11,051 nt of DNA from assembly GCA_023441125.1 (NCBI GenBank), contig JAEZQV010000461.1, forward strand, positions 1-11,051, given 5' to 3'. How positions within the stretch are numbered: the stretch's first letter is position 1; every line of letters starts with the position of its first letter. Below the pieces are notes generated by a model. It worked only from the letters and a program-made list of their open reading frames with translations. It made no database searches and was not told the origin of the DNA. A program made the position numbers and the translations under genes. This DNA comes from Bacillota bacterium. GTDB lineage: Bacteria; Bacillota_C; Negativicutes; Sporomusales; Sporomusaceae. Positions 1 to 6,375 of this stretch are shown here, piece after piece.

Positions 1-314
1 GGCTTAACCAGGTATGCCAGTACCCCTGAGTCTTTGGCTTTTTCCACAATCTCTTTTTGACTGAAAGCCGTTAGCAGCAGAACCGGTGACAGCTTCTCGG
101 TAGAAATAATTTTGGCTGCTGTAATCCCGTCCATTTCCGGCATCTTGATATCCATAATGACAAGATCAGGGCGATGTTTACGGGCCAGGTCAACTGCTTT
201 TTCCCCGTCTGAGGCTTCGCCCACCACCGTATGTCCGGCTTCTTCCAGTATCTCTTTCAGGTCCATTCTTATAATCGACTCATTATCAGCAATTACAATC
301 CGCAAAGCGTCCAT
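1..314 (-). CDS. Response regulator receiver domain, partial (ANTAR-type partner likely)
   Basis: N-terminal part of a two-component response regulator; about 104 codons are visible and the gene runs off the left edge. My translation begins MDALRIVIADNES and shows a full receiver domain: acidic pocket D10/N11/E12, phospho-acceptor Asp55 in DLVIMDIKMPEMDG, Thr82 in LLLTAF, and the conserved Lys104 in YLVKP at the edge. The ATG lies one base after the stop of the kinase upstream, and its GGAGG sits inside the last kinase codons (GGAGGAATAACATG), so the two are translationally coupled and probably cognate. Because the kinase is of the HisKA_2 class, the unseen C-terminus is probably an ANTAR RNA-binding antiterminator domain as in PdtaR/EutV; this is inference. 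A DNA-binding output cannot be excluded. Confidence 0.9.
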   Translation of the reverse strand, partial: MDALRIVIADNESIIRMDLKEILEEAGHTVVGEASDGEKAVDLARKHRPDLVIMDIKMPEMDGITAAKIISTEKLSPVLLLTAFSQKEIVEKAKDSGVLAYLVK

Positions 315-315
315 G

Positions 316-1761
316 TTATTCCTCCTTCGCCTCTTTAGCGCCTTCCGTCAGCCGGGGAATGGTGATAAAAGCATGGGTTCCGGCACGGGAAAACAGGCGG
401 AATTTACCCCCAAGGTCGCTTTCCACCAATGTCCTCACAATTTGTAATCCCAGACTATTGGTATTCTGAAGATTAAAATCCTTAGGGAGACCAATACCGT
501 CATCATAAATATCTATTTGATAGGTTTGCGGTGTCGTGGCAATATCCACACCGATCAACCCTTCTTTGCGACCGACAAAGCCGTGTTCAATTGAATTCTG
601 AATCAGCTCGTTAATAACCAGGGCCAAACTGCTGGCATGTTCGGAGGGCAGGATAACGGTCTGGCCATTTAGCACGGTTTCAATATTAAAATCAGGCTCA
701 AGCATATTTTGAATAACCAAATCCAAAATATTTTTGGTGACTTCCGCCACATCGATAAATTCCCGGTCCTGCTGCGATAAAAACTCATGCACCACCGATA
801 TGCTTAAAATCCGGTTGACACTTTCTCTGAGCGCCGCTTTTACTTCCGGAGTTTTGGTTCGCCTGGCCTGTAATCTAAGCAGACTGGCTATGGTCTGGAG
901 ATTATTTTTAACCCGGTGATGGATCTCCTGAATGACTGCAGACTTTACCAGCAATTCCTTTTCTTTTTTTCTGATTTCCGTAACGTCGGCAATAATAAAT
1001 ACGGCCCGTACCGCCAGACCACCGGCAAAAATGGGAATGGCCCGCTGGACTAAAATCATGTTGCCGGCTTCAATTTCTTTTTCCAGCGACTGGCCGGAGG
1101 CGAAAGCCTGCTGCGCCAGGCGCATGTTAACCTGCCGGTCCGATACCCGCCGGCCCACAACCCGGTTAATGCCCAACACTTTATAGATTGCCTCGGCTGC
1201 CGAATTGGCAAAAATAACATAGCCGCGTTCATCAATAATAACGATGCCGTCCCGCGTTCCCAGCGGCCGGTACAGTTTGGGCCCCAAGGGCGAAGAAGCG
1301 GCGGCCATGGTCAGCAGCATATAGGCGGTTTCCACCAGCATACCGTGACCGTCCGCACCGGCTTCCTGGCTGTTCGTTTCAAAGCTGGCAGCGGCAATCG
1401 TCTGACCGTCGGCATCCATAAGCGGATAAACACGCATTTCCAGCGCCTCCATCCCCAGTTCCCACTCCCGCTGGCCGGCGATATTCGCACCGGAAACCAG
1501 CGTCCGCCAGACCAGCGGTTCTTCACTGGATTGCACGGTGCTGCCCAGAATATTGGTTTTGAAGTCAATATAACTGGTATTAGGCTTAGCCTGGGCGACA
1601 ATGGCCAAAAAGTTCTCACTGCGTGCCGGCGCATACAAGGTAACCTGTGCGTGAGCAAGATCGGCAGCCAATCCCAGTACACTAGCCGCGTTATCAATAA
1701 TCTGCAACTGGCTGGCAGTCAATGCTGTCATTTTTCGGCAAATATCGGCAGCTACGCCCAT
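316..1761 (-). CDS. HisKA_2-type sensor histidine kinase (PdtaS/EutW-like)
   Basis: Cytosolic sensor kinase of 481 residues that would autophosphorylate and pass phosphate to the downstream receiver. No transmembrane segment is apparent. Domains: an N-terminal sensor region resembling the H_kinase_N/GAF module of PdtaS (about 10-155), a PAS domain (about 165-265, with GIVIIDERGYVIFANSAA), a HisKA_2 phospho-acceptor motif EIHHRVKNNLQ (His281/282), and a HATPase with N-box ALVINELIQNSIEHG, G1 DDGIGLP and G2 NSLGLQIV. A TTG start at 1785 is possible, but the ATG at 1761 has a purine-rich GGGGGAAG about six bases ahead and is preferred. The stop is followed after one base by the response-regulator ATG. 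In the PdtaS/EutW family the pair controls antitermination of target transcripts; the signal here is unknown. The 5' side faces the DnaA-box cluster. Confidence 0.9.
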   Translation of the reverse strand: MGVAADICRKMTALTASQLQIIDNAASVLGLAADLAHAQVTLYAPARSENFLAIVAQAKPNTSYIDFKTNILGSTVQSSEEPLVWRTLVSGANIAGQREWELGMEALEMRVYPLMDADGQTIAAASFETNSQEAGADGHGMLVETAYMLLTMAAASSPLGPKLYRPLGTRDGIVIIDERGYVIFANSAAEAIYKVLGINRVVGRRVSDRQVNMRLAQQAFASGQSLEKEIEAGNMILVQRAIPIFAGGLAVRAVFIIADVTEIRKKEKELLVKSAVIQEIHHRVKNNLQTIASLLRLQARRTKTPEVKAALRESVNRILSISVVHEFLSQQDREFIDVAEVTKNILDLVIQNMLEPDFNIETVLNGQTVILPSEHASSLALVINELIQNSIEHGFVGRKEGLIGVDIATTPQTYQIDIYDDGIGLPKDFNLQNTNSLGLQIVRTLVESDLGGKFRLFSRAGTHAFITIPRLTEGAKEAKEE

Positions 1762-1841
1762 AGAAGACTTCCCCCGTTCTACCAAAGCAAAACCTATGGC
1801 TATTAATCAATCATGTATTCAACCGCAACCTGAAAAATTCC

Positions 1842-1866
1842 TTGTTATCTGGTCATAAATTAACAA
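1842..1866. repeat. Short inverted repeat upstream of the histidine kinase
   Basis: TTGTTA (1842-1847) and TAACAA (1861-1866) form a perfect 6-bp dyad separated by 13 bp in the AT-rich leader of the kinase gene. It could be an operator or a weak hairpin. No convincing -35/-10 pair for the kinase was found in 1762-1883. Arms this short may be chance. Confidence 0.25.
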
Positions 1867-1883
1867 AGTTACACTATCCTTCT

Positions 1884-2046
1884 TTATCCACAGCAGTTAC
1901 CAAGTTATCCCCAGAGTTATCCACAATATCCACAGACTTATCTGCAGACGCCTTGTCGCTGTTAACACTGAATTAACAATGACTTAACATCACCGCGGCA
2001 AAGTTACCCACATTATCCACAATTGTGTTGCAATTGGTTGTCCACA
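1884..2046 (+). promoter_or_regulatory. DnaA-box cluster
   Basis: The gene-free stretch between tsaD and the kinase carries three perfect DnaA boxes, TTATCCACA at 1884-1892, 1917-1925 and 2013-2021. Four more boxes have one mismatch: TTATCCCCA 1905-1913, ATATCCACA 1926-1934, TTACCCACA 2004-2012 and TTGTCCACA 2038-2046. TTATCTGCA at 1938-1946 has two mismatches. All read in the same direction, and several abut or are 9-12 bp apart, as in known cooperative DnaA sites. With equal base frequencies a perfect TTATNCACA is expected about once per 33 kb on both strands, so this density is not chance. Neither dnaA nor dnaN is present, so this is more likely a DnaA-titrating or DnaA-regulated site than the main origin. 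It lies 123 bp or more upstream of the kinase start and just past the tsaD stop. Confidence 0.8.
1962..1988 (+). repeat. Three TTAAC direct repeats at 11-bp period
   Basis: TTAAC occurs at 1962-1966, 1973-1977 and 1984-1988, exactly 11 bp start to start, so on one face of the helix. The block fills the gap between the two groups of DnaA boxes. A fourth TTAAC at 1860-1864 lies outside the phase. The array may be a DNA-unwinding or DnaA-contact element, or binding sites for another protein. Confidence 0.5.
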
Positions 2047-2050
2047 TTCT

Positions 2051-3073
2051 TCAGCCCAATTTAAGAGCAGGCACCGCATTCAGGTTGAGATCGGCAAAGT
2101 CGCCGGCCAGATACTGATAATACGCCCGGCAGGCAATCATAGCGGCATTGTCGGTGCAGAGCACAGACGGCGGATAAAAAAGCGCCAGTCCTTGCTTGTC
2201 AGCCGCGGCGGCCAGTTTGGCCTCAAGCGACGAATTGGCCGCAACCCCGCCGGCCAGAACAATTTGACTGACACCGGTATAGTCGGCGGCGTCAATGGTT
2301 TTCCTAACCAGCACATCCACCACTGCGGCCTGAAAACTTGCCGCTACATCAGGAATACTTACCGCTTCCTCCCGTTGTTTGGCACTGTTTAAGTAATTCA
2401 AAACAGCTGATTTTAAGCCGCTAAAACTAAAGGCAAAGCGGTTTTCCCCTTCCTGGACGCTAAAGGCGCGGGGAAAAGCAATCGCTGCCGGGTCGCCCGC
2501 CCGCGCCGCTTTATCGATGTGCGGGCCACCCGGGTAGGGAAAATTCATAACCCGGGCAATTTTGTCAAACGCCTCGCCGGCGGCGTCGTCCCGGGTTTGG
2601 CCCAGCAGCGCAAGGTCATTATAGTCTTTAAGATGAATCAGCGAAGTATGGCCGCCGGAAACAACCAGCGCTACAAAGGGCGGCTTTAATTCCCGGTGGG
2701 CCAGGAAATTGGCGAAAATATGCCCTTCCAGATGATTAACCCCGATGAGCGGCTTATTGAGCGCAAAAGCCAGCGTCTTGGCGGTAGCCACGCCTACCAG
2801 CAGCGCGCCCACCAGTCCGGGTCCGTAGGTAACCCCAATGGCATCAACATTAGCCAGTGTTGTACCGGCTGCCGTCAATGCCTGATCGATGACCGGGATG
2901 ACATTTTCAATATGTTTGCGCGAGGCTATTTCCGGAACAACACCACCAAATTTTTGATGGGTTGGTATCTGTGATGAGATAATATTGGATAAGATTGTGC
3001 GGCCATCGGCCACGACGGCGGCCGAAGTTTCATCACAGCTTGTTTCTAGAGCCAACGTTAATTTTTGCGTCAT
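2051..3073 (-). CDS. tsaD: tRNA N6-adenosine threonylcarbamoyltransferase TsaD
   Basis: Catalytic subunit of the t6A machinery. It moves threonylcarbamoyl from threonylcarbamoyl-adenylate to A37 of ANN-decoding tRNAs in the cytoplasm, working with TsaB and TsaE. At 340 residues it is full length for the family. Visible marks are the N-terminal [11 protein letters not shown] of the ASKHA fold, metal ligands His114 and His118 in GVNHLEGH, the conserved VSGGHTSL, the [10 protein letters not shown] stretch, [11 protein letters not shown], and metal ligand Asp308 in [11 protein letters not shown]. The ATG has a GGAGG (3084-3088) ten bases upstream. In many Firmicutes tsaD directly follows rimI. 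Here a spore-protein gene on the other strand separates them, so tsaD must have its own promoter; the best weak candidate is an AT-rich TAATAA about 3104-3109 on the minus strand. No clear terminator follows; the DnaA-box cluster begins instead. Confidence 0.98.
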   Translation of the reverse strand: MTQKLTLALETSCDETSAAVVADGRTILSNIISSQIPTHQKFGGVVPEIASRKHIENVIPVIDQALTAAGTTLANVDAIGVTYGPGLVGALLVGVATAKTLAFALNKPLIGVNHLEGHIFANFLAHRELKPPFVALVVSGGHTSLIHLKDYNDLALLGQTRDDAAGEAFDKIARVMNFPYPGGPHIDKAARAGDPAAIAFPRAFSVQEGENRFAFSFSGLKSAVLNYLNSAKQREEAVSIPDVAASFQAAVVDVLVRKTIDAADYTGVSQIVLAGGVAANSSLEAKLAAAADKQGLALFYPPSVLCTDNAAMIACRAYYQYLAGDFADLNLNAVPALKLG

Positions 3074-3199
3074 AAAATACAGACCTCCAAATCATATGCC
3101 TGCTAATTATTACATAGTTACCGGATGTATTTTAATATCGAAAGTAAGGCAAATTAAAACCAGGACAACAACATATCGTCCACGAAAGGAGGTGCTCAT
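3074..3199. promoter_or_regulatory. Divergent control region between tsaD and the spore-protein gene
   Basis: This 126-bp AT-rich gap must hold divergent start signals. On the plus strand two weak sporulation-type candidates are TCATAT (3092-3097) with CATAGTTA (3113-3120) at 15 bp, and GTATT (3127-3131) with GGCAAATTAA (3148-3157) at 16 bp. They loosely recall sigma-G and sigma-F sites respectively. A strong ribosome site AAAGGAGG (3185-3192) precedes the plus-strand ATG. The promoter assignments are guesses; neither candidate matches a consensus well. Confidence 0.3.
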
Positions 3200-3400
3200 A
3201 TGTCACGCTCGAATAAACCTGTAAATCCGAGTGCTGAGAATGCCCTTGACCGCATGAAAATGGAAGTTGCTAACGAGTTGGGTATTTCCGAGCGCGTTCG
3301 TAGCCAAGGTTGGTCGACTATGACTTCGGCCGATTGCGGTCGTGTAGGCGGTCACATGGTTCGTAAAATGATTGAGCAGTATGAATCTACTCTCCAATAG
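3200..3400 (+). CDS. Alpha/beta-type small acid-soluble spore protein
   Basis: A 66-residue protein of the alpha/beta SASP family, which coats and protects spore DNA and is degraded by the GPR protease at germination. The pattern is clear: NPSAENALDRMKMEVANELGI matches the family's A-x-x-A-L-(D)-x-M-K-x-E-(I/V)-A-x-E-(F/L)-G block with the GPR site at the E-V bond, and GRVGGHMVRKMIEQ matches the conserved G-x-V-G-G-x-(I/M)-x-(K/R) block. The middle (SQGWSTMTSADCG) is unusual, with a Trp and a Cys where the family normally has neither. GGAGG lies seven bases before the ATG, and a strong terminator starts six bases after the stop. The gene is monocistronic, opposite to its neighbours, and splits the t6A cluster. 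Expression in the forespore under sigma-G is expected from the family. Confidence 0.93.
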   Translation: MSRSNKPVNPSAENALDRMKMEVANELGISERVRSQGWSTMTSADCGRVGGHMVRKMIEQYESTLQ

Positions 3401-3405
3401 ATTTT

Positions 3406-3440
3406 AAAGTACAGGGCGGCTGCAGGCCGCCCTGTACTTT
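3406..3440 (+). terminator. Rho-independent terminator of the spore-protein gene
   Basis: Perfect 15-bp GC-rich stem: AAAGTACAGGGCGGC (3406-3420) pairs with GCCGCCCTGTACTTT (3426-3440) around a 5-base loop, and the T-run continues to 3442. It starts six bases after the spore-protein stop. In the minus direction the stem also ends in TTT, so it may stop read-through from rimI, though the U-tract is weaker on that side. Confidence 0.9.
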
Positions 3441-3524
3441 TTCACCCTTTCGCGAGCTGGTGCATATGCTATTTTACACAATCACCCTTTAGGGGCTGCG
3501 AATCTATCACGCGGCCTCTTCTTT

Positions 3525-3974
3525 TTACAAATTATCCAGCCACATGATGATGGCGTCTTCGTTCAGTTCGGCGTAGTAATTGGGGCGGATGCCGCGTTCG
3601 ACGAAGCCGCGGCGGGAATATAGCCTGCGGGCGGCAGTGTTGCTCGGCCGGACCTCAAGGGTCATGCTCCCGGCGCCAAGCACCTTGGCGACCAGAATCA
3701 TATTCTCCAGCAGGAGCGTTCCCAGACCCTGCCCGTGGTACTCGGGCAGAATGGCAATATTGGTAACATGGGCCTCATCAAAAACCAGCCAGAAGCCGGC
3801 ATAGCCCACTACCCGGCCGTCGGTTTCCAGCACCTGATAATGCGCCAGGTCATTGCCGCTGACTTCTTCTTCAAAAGCGGCCCGTGACCAGGGCGTGGAA
3901 AATGCCTGCTGCTCAACGGCCAGTACGGCGTCAATGTCAGCGGGCAGCATACGCCGGATACTTACTTCTGCCAT
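3525..3974 (-). CDS. rimI: Ribosomal-protein-alanine N-acetyltransferase RimI (GNAT)
   Basis: GNAT-fold acetyltransferase of 149 residues; family members acetylate the N-terminal alanine of ribosomal protein S18, though in Firmicutes the true substrate is less certain. Visible marks are the N-terminal IRRMLPADIDAVLAVEQQAFSTPWS, the acetyl-CoA loop in ILPEYHGQGLGTLLLE, LEVRPSNTAARRLYSRRGF, and the C-terminal Tyr-containing RPNYYAELNEDAIIMWL typical of RimI. An upstream GTG at 3983 is in frame, but the ATG at 3974 has GGGAG eight bases ahead. It also overlaps the tsaB stop by one base (TGATG), a classic coupling arrangement, so it is preferred. This is the last gene of the thiL-tsaE/tsaB/rimI operon. 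Confidence 0.95.
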   Translation of the reverse strand: MAEVSIRRMLPADIDAVLAVEQQAFSTPWSRAAFEEEVSGNDLAHYQVLETDGRVVGYAGFWLVFDEAHVTNIAILPEYHGQGLGTLLLENMILVAKVLGAGSMTLEVRPSNTAARRLYSRRGFVERGIRPNYYAELNEDAIIMWLDNL

Positions 3975-4666
3975 CAGCGGCACTCCCGGGCCTGTCTGCG
4001 TTCCCAGAGTTCCTCCGCTTCCGAACGCCGGATATAAAGCGGTTCCAAAGTATTGACATCATGACGGACCCCCTGGCCATATAGCTGCTGCGCCATTACG
4101 GCGACACTGCCGGCGCGCGGCATAACCACATGCGGCGGCGCGGCAGCGGGAATATCGGCGGCGTGGGCAGCGGCAGCCTCGCCCAGCAGCAGGACAGGCC
4201 GCCCCATTTGAGCCAGTTTGGCCTGGGCGGCGGCAAACGCGATTACCTGGGGGGACTCCAGTTCCACAACAGCGCCCGCCTGCCATTCATACATTCCCAA
4301 ATAAACATTTCCTTTTTGCGCATCCAGCATAGGGGCCAGAATACAGCCCGGTGCCGGACAGGAAAAAGCCAGTGCGGCCAGCGTAGGCACGCCGATAAGC
4401 GGAATAGTAAGGGCATAGGCCAGCGCTTTGGCTGTTGCCAGACCAATCCTCAGTCCGGTGAATGAACCGGGCCCGATACTTACGGCAACCGCCTTAAGGC
4501 TACTCTGCGGGACTTCGGCCATACTGAGCAGTGTGGCAATATGCTGCATCAGCCGTTCAGAATGGGTTTTCCGGGTTTGAATCGTAATTTCAGCTACCAG
4601 CGTGTCCGGTGTGGCAATGGCCACACTAGATACCAGCGTAGCAGTGTCAATCGCAAGTATGGGCAA
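3974..4666 (-). CDS. tsaB: tRNA threonylcarbamoyladenosine biosynthesis protein TsaB
   Basis: Non-catalytic ASKHA-fold partner of TsaD; it bridges TsaD and TsaE in t6A synthesis. It has 230 residues, usual for the family. It opens with ILAIDTATLVSSVAI and carries the diagnostic SIGPGSFTGLRIGLATAKALAYAL segment (about 63-88) and LAPMLDAQKGNVYLGMY (about 111-127). It lacks TsaD's HxxxH metal motif, as expected. The start is a TTG with GGAG ten bases upstream. It lies inside the end of the tsaE part of the gene before it (20-bp overlap in another frame), and its TGA overlaps the rimI ATG, so translation is coupled on both sides. The rare start codon together with the overlap may limit its level. 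Confidence 0.96.
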   Translation of the reverse strand: MPILAIDTATLVSSVAIATPDTLVAEITIQTRKTHSERLMQHIATLLSMAEVPQSSLKAVAVSIGPGSFTGLRIGLATAKALAYALTIPLIGVPTLAALAFSCPAPGCILAPMLDAQKGNVYLGMYEWQAGAVVELESPQVIAFAAAQAKLAQMGRPVLLLGEAAAAHAADIPAAAPPHVVMPRAGSVAVMAQQLYGQGVRHDVNTLEPLYIRRSEAEELWERRQARECR

Positions 4667-6155
4667 CCTGTTTCAACTCCTCACAAAGCTCTTTGTACCG
4701 CCCGCCGGCCGGCGCAAGCTCAATAACCCGGTCATTGCCGGACTCGCCCGGCTTTAAGCTCAGCCAGAGGTATTCCGCCGGCAAAAACTCGGCAAACTTC
4801 TCCGGCCATTCGATAATAGCGACACCGCCGGCTTCCACGTAGTGATCAAAGCCAATTTCAGCCAGTTCAGCCGGATGTTCCAGCCGGTACAAATCAAAAT
4901 GATAGACAGAAAGTTCCCGTCCGTCAGCAGCCGTTCCCTCATAAATATTCAGCACAGTAAAAGTCGGACTGGCAACCGCGTCCGTTACGCCCAGCCCGGC
5001 ACCGATCCCCTGGGTAAGCAAGGTCTTGCCGGCGCCCAAATCACCGGACAGGCATAATACATCACCGGGCTTTACTACCCTGGCCAGGGTTTGTCCAAAG
5101 GCCTGGGTCGCGGCAGGCGATGTTGTCTGAAATGTCATGGTATGGTCTTCTTCCTCCCGGCGAAAATGATTGTAGCCCCGCGCTTCCAGAACCTCCGCCT
5201 GGCCAGCCTGGTCGACAAGCGTTACGCCCTCTTCGGCGGCAACCACCTCGCCAATTCTGACCAGCGGCAAATCCGGGTGGGCTGCCAGCAAGGCCGTAAA
5301 ATTGCTGCTCTCCATAGTAAATACCAGCTGGAAATCTTCGCCGCCGTACAACGCATAGTCAAGCGCCGGTTTGCTCAGCATGAAAGCCGCTTCCCTAAGT
5401 TCGGCGGCCAACGGGATTTGGTCCGCATACAATTTTATTCCCACCTGACTGGCCTTAGCGATTTCATGGGCCTCACTGGCCAGCCCGTCACTGATATCAT
5501 CCATACTGGTGGCACCGGCCGCCGCTATAAGCTGGCCAATTTTCACCTGGGGCCGCGGCGTTAGATGCGCCGTAACAAGCGGCCAGGCAAAGTCCAAGTC
5601 CTCCCAGGCATCGACCGTGAGCAGTTCCAGTCCGGCCGCTGAATTGCCGAGAACTCCGGTAACAGCAACCACATCACCCGGCTGGGCGCCGGAACGCCGG
5701 ACTAAATTGGCCGGCTCAACTTCACCGGCCACCGTTACATTGATAACCAGCCCCGCGGGGCTGGAAACCGTGTCGCCGCCAACAATATTCACACCGTACT
5801 CCCGGCAAATTTCCTTCATCCCTTTATACAGATTAATAACAAATTCGGTGGGAGTCTTAGGCGGCAAGGCAATTGATGTCACAGCGTGGCGGGGAATACC
5901 GCCCATTGCGGCTATATCGCTTAAATTTACGGCAATGGCCTTATAGCCAAGCTGCCATGGCGTTGTCGTGGTTAAATCAAAGTGCACCGACTCGACCAGC
6001 ATGTCGGTGGTAAGAAGCTGCAGTTGACGGGGTGCCGGCAAAAGCACGGCAGCGTCATCACCAATACCAACAACCACGCTGCCAGCATTATGAATAGTAT
6101 CTTCTTTCAGTAAGTCAATTAGACCAAATTCACCAAGTTCATTAAGCTCATTCAT
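4647..6155 (-). CDS. thiL-tsaE: ThiL-TsaE fusion: thiamine-monophosphate kinase + t6A ATPase
   Basis: One open frame of 502 residues joins two enzymes. Residues 1 to about 330 are ThiL, which phosphorylates thiamine monophosphate to thiamine diphosphate: GEFGLIDLL start, metal-binding GIGDDAAVL, TTDMLVESVHFDL, NLSDIAAMGGIP, VGGDTVSS, TSMDDISDGLASE and YGGEDFQLVF. Residues 340-502 are a complete TsaE, the ATPase of the t6A complex: Walker A SGDLGAGKTLLTQG, ASPTFTVLN, HFDLYRLEHP and IIEWPEKF. The linker is only about ten residues (FRREEEDHT). An in-frame GTG at 6167 exists, but the ATG at 6155 follows GAGGGTGG at proper spacing. In B. subtilis thiL and tsaE are separate adjacent genes, so the fusion fits loss of the thiL stop. 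An internal ribosome site and ATG may still make free TsaE. A single-base sequencing indel would also create such a fusion. Confidence 0.93.
   Translation of the reverse strand: MNELNELGEFGLIDLLKEDTIHNAGSVVVGIGDDAAVLLPAPRQLQLLTTDMLVESVHFDLTTTTPWQLGYKAIAVNLSDIAAMGGIPRHAVTSIALPPKTPTEFVINLYKGMKEICREYGVNIVGGDTVSSPAGLVINVTVAGEVEPANLVRRSGAQPGDVVAVTGVLGNSAAGLELLTVDAWEDLDFAWPLVTAHLTPRPQVKIGQLIAAAGATSMDDISDGLASEAHEIAKASQVGIKLYADQIPLAAELREAAFMLSKPALDYALYGGEDFQLVFTMESSNFTALLAAHPDLPLVRIGEVVAAEEGVTLVDQAGQAEVLEARGYNHFRREEEDHTMTFQTTSPAATQAFGQTLARVVKPGDVLCLSGDLGAGKTLLTQGIGAGLGVTDAVASPTFTVLNIYEGTAADGRELSVYHFDLYRLEHPAELAEIGFDHYVEAGGVAIIEWPEKFAEFLPAEYLWLSLKPGESGNDRVIELAPAGGRYKELCEELKQVAHTCD
5136..5157 (-). promoter_or_regulatory. 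Internal ribosome site and start for tsaE within the fusion
   Basis: On the minus strand GGAGGAAGAAG begins at 5157 and an in-frame ATG is at 5138, 14 bases after GGAGG. This ATG opens MTFQTTSPAATQ, exactly where a stand-alone TsaE would begin (163 residues). The ribosome site encodes the charged linker REEED. The spacing is longer than ideal, so initiation here may be weak. Confidence 0.5.
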
Positions 6156-6229
6156 TGGAAGCACCACCCTCTATGGCTGCATAATGTTTCTAATAATTTC
6201 TCTTTTATGCAAGCATTTCCTGCAAGGCT

Positions 6230-6238
6230 AGTATACCA
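6230..6238 (-). promoter_or_regulatory. Extended -10 promoter for the thiL-tsaE operon
   Basis: Minus strand TGGTATACT matches the extended -10 form TGnTATAAT with one mismatch. No good -35 lies upstream, which is common for extended -10 promoters. Transcription would start near 6223, about 70 bases before the thiL ATG. The untranslated leader shows no thiamine-diphosphate riboswitch motif. Confidence 0.45.
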
Positions 6239-6312
6239 CAACCAGAAAAAAAGTTGTATGAGACAAAGGATTTATTGCCGGCGATAGCAAATTTAACCCA
6301 CAAAAGCTTTAG

Positions 6313-6355
6313 TAGTGCCTTGGCTAGATTAGATATTCCTCTGGTCAAGGCACTA
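6313..6355 (+). promoter_or_regulatory. Long hairpin/dyad just before the sigma-54 activator
   Basis: TAGTGCCTTGGCTAGA (6313-6328) pairs with TCTGGTCAAGGCACTA (6340-6355) around an 11-base loop. The outer 10 bp are perfect on DNA and the RNA stem reaches 16 pairs including two G-U. It ends eight bases before the GGAGG of the downstream gene and has no T-run, so it is not a terminator. It may be an autoregulatory operator or a leader hairpin that controls translation. Confidence 0.6.
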
Positions 6356-6375
6356 GAACACCTGGAGGTCACGGG

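Noticed and set aside
2019..2036. CAATTG-N5-CAATTG as a tsaD terminator
   Set aside because: The stem is AT-rich and only 6 bp, with no T-run on the minus strand.
1884..2046. Main chromosomal origin
   Set aside because: The DnaA boxes fit, but no dnaA, dnaN, rpmH or other usual oriC neighbour is present; a secondary cluster is more likely, though whole-genome skew would be needed to rule it out.
3443..3490. Direct repeat TCACCCTTT (3443-3451 and 3482-3490) between rimI and the spore-protein gene
   Set aside because: Only nine bases, two copies, no associated structure or flanking gene; probably chance.
5091..5564. Plus-strand open frame (157 aa) opposite thiL-tsaE
   Set aside because: Shadow of the conserved ThiL/TsaE coding sequence with low-complexity basic composition.
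6156..6229. Thiamine-diphosphate riboswitch in the thiL leader
   Set aside because: The conserved CTGAGA and ACCTGA-type elements are absent, and the leader is too short.
6221..6238. TGG...TTGCA on the minus strand as a sigma-54 promoter
   Set aside because: GG and GC are 12 bases apart instead of 10, and the -24 element is TGGTAT, not TGGCAC.
6254..6375. Possible small leader peptide before the sigma-54 activator (frame from ATG 6254)
   Set aside because: No ribosome site, and the frame simply runs on into the activator in another phase; the hairpin explains the region better.
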